Position numbers and translations under genes: made by a program
DNA from: Pristionchus mayeri
Taxonomy: Eukaryota > Nematoda > Chromadorea > Rhabditida > Neodiplogasteridae
NCBI GenBank assembly: GCA_036245805.1
Contig: BTRK01000005.1
Coordinates: forward strand, 5,022,001-5,086,000
Reading direction: 5' to 3'
DNA: 64,000 nt
Notes under the pieces: model-generated
Told to the model about the DNA's origin: nothing
Database searches by the model: none
The model's input: only the letters and a program-made list of their open reading frames with translations
In this document: positions 56,936-64,000 of the stretch, piece by piece
How the letters are laid out: every line of letters begins with the position of its first letter
Position numbering within the stretch: the stretch's first letter is position 1

Positions 56936-57636
56936 TCTCCCTCTCTCCCTCTCTCCTTCTCTCCCTCTCCCACTCTTCCTCTTGTATTCTCTCCCTCTAT
57001 CCATCTCTCCCTCTCTCTCTCCCTCTCCATCTGCCTCCCCCCTCCTCTTCCTCTCGCCGTCTCTCCCTCTTTCCTTCTCTTCCTCTTCCTCCGTCTCTCT
57101 CCCCCCCCCCCCCACCCCCTGTCCGTCTCTCCTTCTCTCCCTCTCTCTCTCATTCTCTCCCTCTCTCATTCTCTCCCTCTCTCATTCTCTCCCTCTCTCC
57201 TTCTCTCCTTCTCTCCCTCTCTCCTTCTCTTCCTCTCTCCTTCTCTCCTTCTCTCCCTCTTCCTCCGTCTCTCCCTCTTTACCCTTTTCTCTCTCTCCCT
57301 CTCTCTCCTTCTCTTCCTCTCTCCTTCTCTCCTCTACCATTCTCTCCCTCTCTCACTCTCTGACTCACTCTCTTTCTTCCCATCTCTCCTCTCTCCTTTT
57401 ATCTCCCTTTTCCCTCCTGCTCTCCCATTCTCTCCCTCTTGTATTCTCTCCCTCTATCCATCTCTCCCTCTCTCCCTCTCTATCTCCCTCTCCATCTGCC
57501 TCCCCCCTGCTTCTCTTCCTTTCGCCGTCTCTCCCTCTTTCCTTCTCTCCCTCTTCCTCCGTCTCTCCCCCCCTGTCCGTCTCTCCTGCTCTCCCTATCT
57601 CTCCCTCTCTTCCTATTTCCCCCTCTCCCTCTCGTT
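56936..57636. repeat. CT-rich simple repeat, block 2
   Basis: As block 1 but longer, including poly(C) runs near 57102. Recurs nearly unchanged at 59540-60254. Confidence 0.85.
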
Positions 57637-58003
57637 TTCGAATGTTCTGGAACATTCTAGACGCTTTGGACCATTTTCGAACTTTCTGGAACATTCTAGA
57701 AGCCTTGGAACATTTTCGAACTTTCTGGAACATTCTAGAAGCTTTGGAACGTTTTCGAACTTTCTGGAACATGCAGAAGCTTTTGGAACATTTTCGAACG
57801 TTCTGTAACATTCAGAAGCTTTTGAAACATTTTCGAACGTTCTGGAACATTCAGAAGCTTTTGGAACATTTTCGAACGTTCTGGAACATTCAGAAGTTCT
57901 GGAACATTCTAGAAGCTTTGGAACATTTTCGAACTTTCTGGAACATTCAGAAGCTTTTGGAACATTTTCAAACTTTCTGGAACATTCTAGAAGCTTTGAC
58001 CCA
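57637..58003. repeat. Heat-shock-element tandem repeat, block 2
   Basis: Same 39-bp unit as block 1, about nine copies, with the same order of variant units as block 3. Confidence 0.8.
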
Positions 58004-59539
58004 GAGCTAATTATCGTTTGGTATACGGTAGTTGACCCAATGCTAATTATTGATTGGTATACGGTAATTCAAAGATCAAAGATCAAAATCATACATCTGA
58101 CTCACGGAATAAGAGGTGACCCATGGCTAATTATCGATTGGTATACGGTAGTTGCCCCAATGTTAATTATTGATTGGTAAACGGTAATTCAAAGATCAAA
58201 GATCAAAATCATAAATCTGACCCACGGAATAATAGGTGACCCATGGCTAATTATCGATTGGTATACGGTAGTTGCCCCAATGTTAATTATTGATTGGTAA
58301 ACGGTAATTCAAAGATCAAAGATCAAAATCATAAATCTGACCCACCGAATAAGAGGTGGCCCATGAATAATTATCGATTGGTATACGGTAGTTGCCCAAT
58401 GCTAATTATTGATTGGTAAACGGTAATTCAAAGATCAAAGATCAAAATCATAAATCTGACCCACCGAATAAGAGGTGGCCCATGAATAATTATCGATTGG
58501 TATACGGTAGTTGCCCAATGCTAATTATTGATTGGTAAACGGTAATTCAAAGATCAAAGATCAAAATCATAAATCTGACCCACGGAATAATAGGTGACCC
58601 ATGGCTAATTATCGATTGGCATACGGTAGTTGACCCAATGCTAATTATTGATTGGTATACGGTAACTCAAAGATCAAAGATCAAAATCATAAATCTGACC
58701 CACGGAATAATAGGTGACCCATGGCTAATTATCGATTGGTATACGGTAGTTGCCCCAATGCTAGTTATTGATTGGTATACGGTAATGCAAAGATCAAAGA
58801 TCAAAATCATAAATCTGACCCACCGAATAAGAGGTGGCCCATGGATAATTATCGATGGGTATACGGTAGTTGCCCAATGCTAATTATTGATTGGTAAACG
58901 GTAATTCAAAGATCAAAGATCAAAATCATAAATCTGACCCACCGAATAAGAGGTGGCCCATGGATAATTATCGATGGGTATACGGTAGTTGCCCAATGCT
59001 AATTATTGATTGGTAAACGGTAATTCAAAGATCAAAGATCAAAATCATAAATCTGACCCACGGAATAATAGGTGACCCATGGCTAATTATCGATTGGCAT
59101 ACGGTAGTTGACCCAATGCTAATTATTTATTGGTAAACGGTAATTCAAAGATCAAAGATCAAAATCATAAATCTGACCCACTGAATAAGAGGTGACCCAT
59201 GGCCAATTATCGATTGGTATACGGTAGTTGACCCAATGCTAATTATTGATTGGTATACGGAAATTCAAAGATCAAAGATCAAAATCATAAATCTGACCCA
59301 CGGAATAATAGGTGACCCATGGCTAATTATCGATTGGCATACGGTAGTTGACCCAATGCTAATTATTGATTGGTATACGGAAATGCAAAGATCAAAGATC
59401 AAAATCATAAATCTGACCCACGGAATAATAGGTGACCCATGGCTAATTATCGATTGGCATACGGTAGTTGACCCAATGCTAATTATTGATTGGTATACGG
59501 TAATGCAAAGATCAAAGATCAAAATCATAAATCTGACCC
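58004..59539 (+). repeat. 120-bp tandem repeat, array 2
   Basis: About 12-13 units. 58638-59538 repeats 56034-56934 at a shift of 2604 bases. Confidence 0.9.
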
Positions 59540-60254
59540 TCTCCCTCTCTCCCTCTCTCCTTCTCTCCCTCTCCCACTCTCCCTCTTGTATTCTCTCCCT
59601 CTATCCATCTCTCCCTCTCTCTCTCCCTCTCCATCTGCCTCCCCCCTCCTCTTCCTCTCGCCGTCTCTCCCTCTTTCCTTCTCTTCCTCTTCCTCCGTCT
59701 CTCTCCCCCCCCCCCACCCCCTGTCCGTCTCTCCTTCTCTCCCTCTCTCTCTCATTCTCTCCCTCTCTCATTCTCTCCCTCTCTCATTCTCTCCCTCTCT
59801 CATTCTCTCCCTCTCTCCTTCTCTCCTTCTCTCCCTCTCTCCTTCTCTTCCTCTCTCCTTCTCTCCTTCTCTCCCTCTTCCTCCGTCTCTCCCTCTTTAC
59901 CCTTTTCTCTCTCTCCCTCTCTCTCCTTCTCTTCCTCTCTCCTTCTCTCCTCTACCATTCTCTCCCTCTCTCACTCTCTGACTCACTCTCTTTCTTCCCA
60001 TCTCTCCTCTCTCCTTTTATCTCCCTTTTCCCTCCTGCTCTCCCATTCTCTCCCTCTTGTATTCTCTCCCTCTATCCATCTCTCCCTCTCTCCCTCTCTA
60101 TCTCCCTCTCCATCTGCCTCCCCCCTGCTTCTCTTCCTTTCGCCGTCTCTCCCTCTTTCCTTCTCTCCCTCTTCCTCCGTCTCTCCCCCCCTGTCCGTCT
60201 CTCCTGCTCTCCCTATCTCTCCCTCTCTTCCTATTTCCCCCTCTCCCTCTCGTT
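59540..60254. repeat. CT-rich simple repeat, block 3
   Basis: Copy of block 2 at a shift growing to 2618 bases because of small length changes. Confidence 0.85.
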
Positions 60255-60621
60255 TTCGAATGTTCTGGAACATTCTAGACGCTTTGGACCATTTTCGAAC
60301 TTTCTGGAACATTCTAGAAGCCTTGGAACATTTTCGAACTTTCTGGAACATTCTAGAAGCTTTGGAACGTTTTCGAACTTTCTGGAACATGCAGAAGCTT
60401 TTGGAACATTTTCGAACGTTCTGTAACATTCAGAAGCTTTTGAAACATTTTCGAACGTTCTGGAACATTCAGAAGCTTTTGGAACATTTTCGAACGTTCT
60501 GGAACATTCAGAAGTTCTGGAACATTCTAGAAGCTTTGGAACATTTTCGAACTTTCTGGAACATTCAGAAGCTTTTGGAACATTTTCAAACTTTCTGGAA
60601 CATTCTAGAAGCTTTGACCCA
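60255..60621. repeat. Heat-shock-element tandem repeat, block 3
   Basis: Copy of block 2 at a shift of 2618 bases. Confidence 0.8.
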
Positions 60622-62020
60622 GAGCTAATTATCGATTGGTATACGGTAGTTGACCCAATGCTAATTATTGATTGGTATACGGTAATTCAAAGATCAAAGA
60701 TCAAAATCATACATCTGACTCACGGAATAAGAGGTGACCCATGGCTAATTATCGATTGGTATACGGTAGTTGCCCCAATGTTAATTATTGATTGGTAAAC
60801 GGTAATTCAAAGATCAAAGATCAAAATCATAAATCTGACCCACGGAATAATAGGTGACCCATGGCTAATTATCGATTGGTATACGGTAGTTGCTCCAATG
60901 TTAATTATTGATTGGTAAACGGTAATTCAAAGATCAAAGATCAAAATCATAAATCTGACCCACCGAATAAGAGGTGACCCATGGCCAATTATAGATTGGT
61001 ATACGCTAGTTGCCCCAATGATAATAATTGATTGGTATACGGTAATTCAAAGATCAAAGATAAAAATCACAAATCTGACCCACGGAATAATAGGTGACCC
61101 ATGGCTAATTATCGATTGGCATACGGTAGTTGACCCAATGCTAATTATTGATTGGTATACGGTAATGCAAAGATCAAAGATCAAAATCATAAATCTGACC
61201 CACCGAATAAGAGGTGGCCCATGGATAATTGTCGATTGGTATATCGTAGTTGCCCCAATGCTAATTATTGATTGGTATACGGTAATGCAAAGATCAAAGA
61301 TCAAAATCATAAATCTGACCCACGGAATAATAGGTGACCCATGGCTAATTATCGATTGGTATACGGTAGTTGACCCAATGCTAATTATTGATTGGTATAC
61401 GGTAATTCAAAGATCAAAGATCAAAATCATAAATCTGACCCACGGAATAATAGGTGACCCATGGCTAATTATCGATTGGCATACGGTAGTTGACCCAATG
61501 CTAATTATTGATTGGTATACGGTAACTCAAAGATCAAAGATCAAAATCATAAATCTGACCCACGGAATAATAGGTGACCCATGGCTAATTATCGATTGGT
61601 ATACGGTAGTTGCCCCAATGCTAATTATTGATTGGTATACGGTAACTCAAAGATCAAAGATCAAAATCATAAATCTGACCCACGGAATAATAGGTGACCC
61701 ATGGCTAATTATCGATTGGCATACGGTAGTTGACCCAATGCTAATTATTGATTGGTATACGGAAATGCAAAGATCAAAGATCAAAATCATAAATCTGACC
61801 CACCGAATATGAGGTGGCCCATGAATAATTATCGATTGGTATACGGTAGTTGCCCCAATGCTAATTATTGATTGGTATACGGAAATGCAAAGATCAAAGA
61901 TCAAAATCATAAATCTGACCCACCGAATATGAGGTGGCCCATGGATAATTATCGATTGGTATACGGTAGTTGCCCCAATGCTAATTATTGATTGGTATAC
62001 GGTAATGCAAAGATCAAAGA
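60622..62020 (+). repeat. 120-bp tandem repeat, array 3
   Basis: About 11-12 units, ending abruptly at AAAGATTTAAAATTTTTCC. The long + strand frame 61018-61812 is the 40-codon translation of the unit and is not taken as a gene. Confidence 0.9.
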
Positions 62021-64000
62021 TTTAAAATTTTTCCTCGACCAATTATCGTGACAATTTCGCCGCTCAAGTATTTCATTTAAATGTACAGCACAAGTAACAC
62101 TGCGCGAATTCGCTGACAAGTTTTGAGCCAGTAGAACTCGCTTCACTGTTTGCATGTTAATGCACGCATAAAGAATCGAGCAATAGAACACATGAATTGT
62201 CTCCAAAAAATAAACATCTCGCTGTTCGCACTATCCACTGATTTGTTCATCTACTCCACGCACACCCCCTCTCTCTGCAGAACCGAATGACTCCGAGAAT
62301 GGGGTTGCAAAGCTTCTTGACAAATCTGTCATTCTTCGCAGCGTAAAAGAAACTCGGGTATTAGTGGACGACTGCGCTGTCATAGGAAAAAAAGCCCACT
62401 CTATCTGAATCTATTGGTCCTCATTTTTCATTATGTGTTACCACTATAATTCTTAATTTCCACAAGGATGATGAAAAGGCAAAAACTCCATTATAAATGA
62501 AAACTAAAGGTAAGTTTACAAAGATATGCTCTCACAAGGGAATGGTAATCGAGGTCTGTAAAATTATCCTATGTGGCCTATTGCCATCCACGTAAATCTC
62601 CACGAATGCGCTATAGCCAAGGAATATTATCTTTAGACTAACAAAGGTATTTTTTTAAAAAAAGACGAACAATGATTTCACGGCATAGTTGCCCAGCACT
62701 GGCGGCGTCATGGCCGACTCAAAAGGTCAGAAAAGGCCGTACCTCTCATTTCAAGATGGTCATTTGCGGTGTGATTGTGAGAGGATGTTGGATTGCATTG
62801 CATATTTAGAATCTCACTATAGGTCGTAAGCGAAGCCTTGCGTGTTCTAGAATCTTCTCTTCTCGAATCCTCCAGACTCGGTGATCAATCTTTTAACGAG
62901 ATAATCGAGCCTAGATTCTGAAGAACCAAACATCTTAGTAGGTCATACCCATCACAAGGTGAATACAGAATCATCATTCAACACTCCACGTTTAGCCAAC
63001 CATATCACAGTTCCTAATTTCCACATTGCAGCGTCTACAAGGCCGAAAGGAATAGTGAAATTTGAAATGGATCTATCCTACGATTTTAGCAAACGCGCAC
63101 TAAGACAGGCGGTTTCTACCTGCACGGATATTTCATAGCATATCAATATTACATTCAGTCAATTGTTCCCTAGATCACAATAGCAAACAAATAAACAATA
63201 GCGGGGTTTGCGGTCCCAAGCTCCGGAGGAAGCACAGGTGCGTGACCAATAGTAATTTTGTTGTTATATTAGGTTGTCTCAAAAGTTTCTCCCTTTTTTA
63301 CCAATTTTAGATTTTTATGTATCCTTCCCTTCAATGTTGATGAATCCCCACAAGTCCATCAGGAGTCGAATGATGCTTGGCTACTCTTTCGAAAATACGC
63401 TATCACAGGTATACACAATTAGTAATACCAACAAAGCAATCTTCCAAAGTCAGCGAAATTGCGCCATAACCATTAGATTTATTTGCTCATAGTTGAATGG
63501 AGAATTGTGATAGGCACATAACTGACACACTAATGTAAAGCGCGATATATGGGCATATTGATGTATTCATTATACTGAGGAGGCCAGATTATCTTATTTA
63601 AGAGCTCTTGTTCGTAAAATCACGCTAGGCAGTTTTCTGTAGATAAATATTGCATAACCCTGCACCTTTTGCGATTAACCCAGCCAGCTCAATTGTTGTG
63701 GTCAGTGAAGTACTCGAAATGCTTGTTATAAACTTTAAATTCGGGAAGTCTATAACAACCTGATCGTGAACAGTAGTATTCGAAAGCTAGATGGCGAAAT
63801 TTGTCCTTCGAAATCAGCCTTTTTTGCTCTACCCTGTTTTTAATACGTCTTAAATACCGGGGGGTGACAAAACGAAAAACGATAAAACGGAAACAAATCA
63901 CAGCTCCTTCTGGATTCGACATAGGGACGTGCGGGTTGTTTCATTGTTATTAGTATGCGCTCTACTACATTTACATATATTAATCCTGTTTCCAGGCGAT
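62021..64000. other. Mostly unrecognised; one weak candidate exon
   Basis: After TCTCTCTGCAG (62270-62280) a frame reads PNDSENGVAKLLDKSV, then about 27 more residues to a stop at about 62408. It could be a last exon, but I know no family for it. A mariner-like end ATTAGGTTGTCTCAAAAGTT lies at about 63272 without a clear partner. The 77-codon minus frame at 63689-63922 has no known motif. The sequence near 63931-63970 resembles 46870-46915 in inverse orientation, a dispersed repeat. Confidence 0.3.

Noticed and set aside
56632..61812. Long ORFs of 243-396 codons with a 40-residue repeat
   Set aside because: The 120-bp satellite unit is a multiple of three. There is no start context, domain or splice support, and the same block is open on both strands.
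55065..62020. Possible CRISPR-like array
   Set aside because: The units are contiguous 120-bp satellite copies without unique spacers, in a eukaryotic sequence.

Overview
This is eukaryotic DNA, very probably from a nematode; the mix of families would suit a diplogastrid-like worm, but that is a guess. The evidence is: short introns ending in TTTCAG, an invertebrate-type lysozyme gene, CED-9/Bcl-2-like genes with the nematode BH2 signature, F-box-like exons, and many mariner/Tc1, RTE and CR1/Jockey-type elements. Host exons are short. The genes below were assembled by matching exon phases and family motifs, not from long open frames.

Layout. 1-7.5 kb: foldback repeats split by a CR1/Jockey-type LINE with two ORFs. 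7.6-10.6 kb: a broken RTE fragment and foldbacks. 10.7-12.3 kb (-): a complete seven-exon i-type lysozyme gene encoding 135 aa. 12.7 kb (-): the last exon of an immunoglobulin-domain gene. 12.9-18 kb: MITEs and foldbacks. 18.2-21.2 kb (-): an RTE LINE with an uninterrupted 914-codon ORF. 21.6-30.4 kb: nested foldback and Tc1-like elements, then a 500-base N gap and a decayed mariner. 32.9-44.0 kb: an inverted duplication with arms of about 5.34 kb around a 486-bp spacer; the arms carry F-box-like exons and mariner debris. 45.5-53.9 kb: a tail-to-tail pair of CED-9-like genes. 54.4-62.0 kb: a satellite domain of 120-bp repeats, CT-rich blocks and 39-bp repeats that form strings of heat-shock elements. 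62-64 kb: little that can be recognised.

Main result. A cluster of CED-9/Bcl-2-like loci lies within about 22 kb. Gene A (45489-52575, +) has six exons in consistent phase for 220 aa, with BH4-, BH1- and BH2-like segments and a C-terminal membrane anchor. Gene B (52808 to about 53860, -) is divergent and probably degenerate. Locus C (32500-33332, +) is broken, and an orphan copy of its last exon (43559-43789, -) lies in the other arm of the inverted duplication. If A is expressed it would be expected at the outer mitochondrial membrane as a regulator of apoptosis; that role is inferred from family. The lysozyme would be secreted, probably from the intestine. Nearly everything else is selfish DNA, some of which fills or borders the introns and promoters of these genes.
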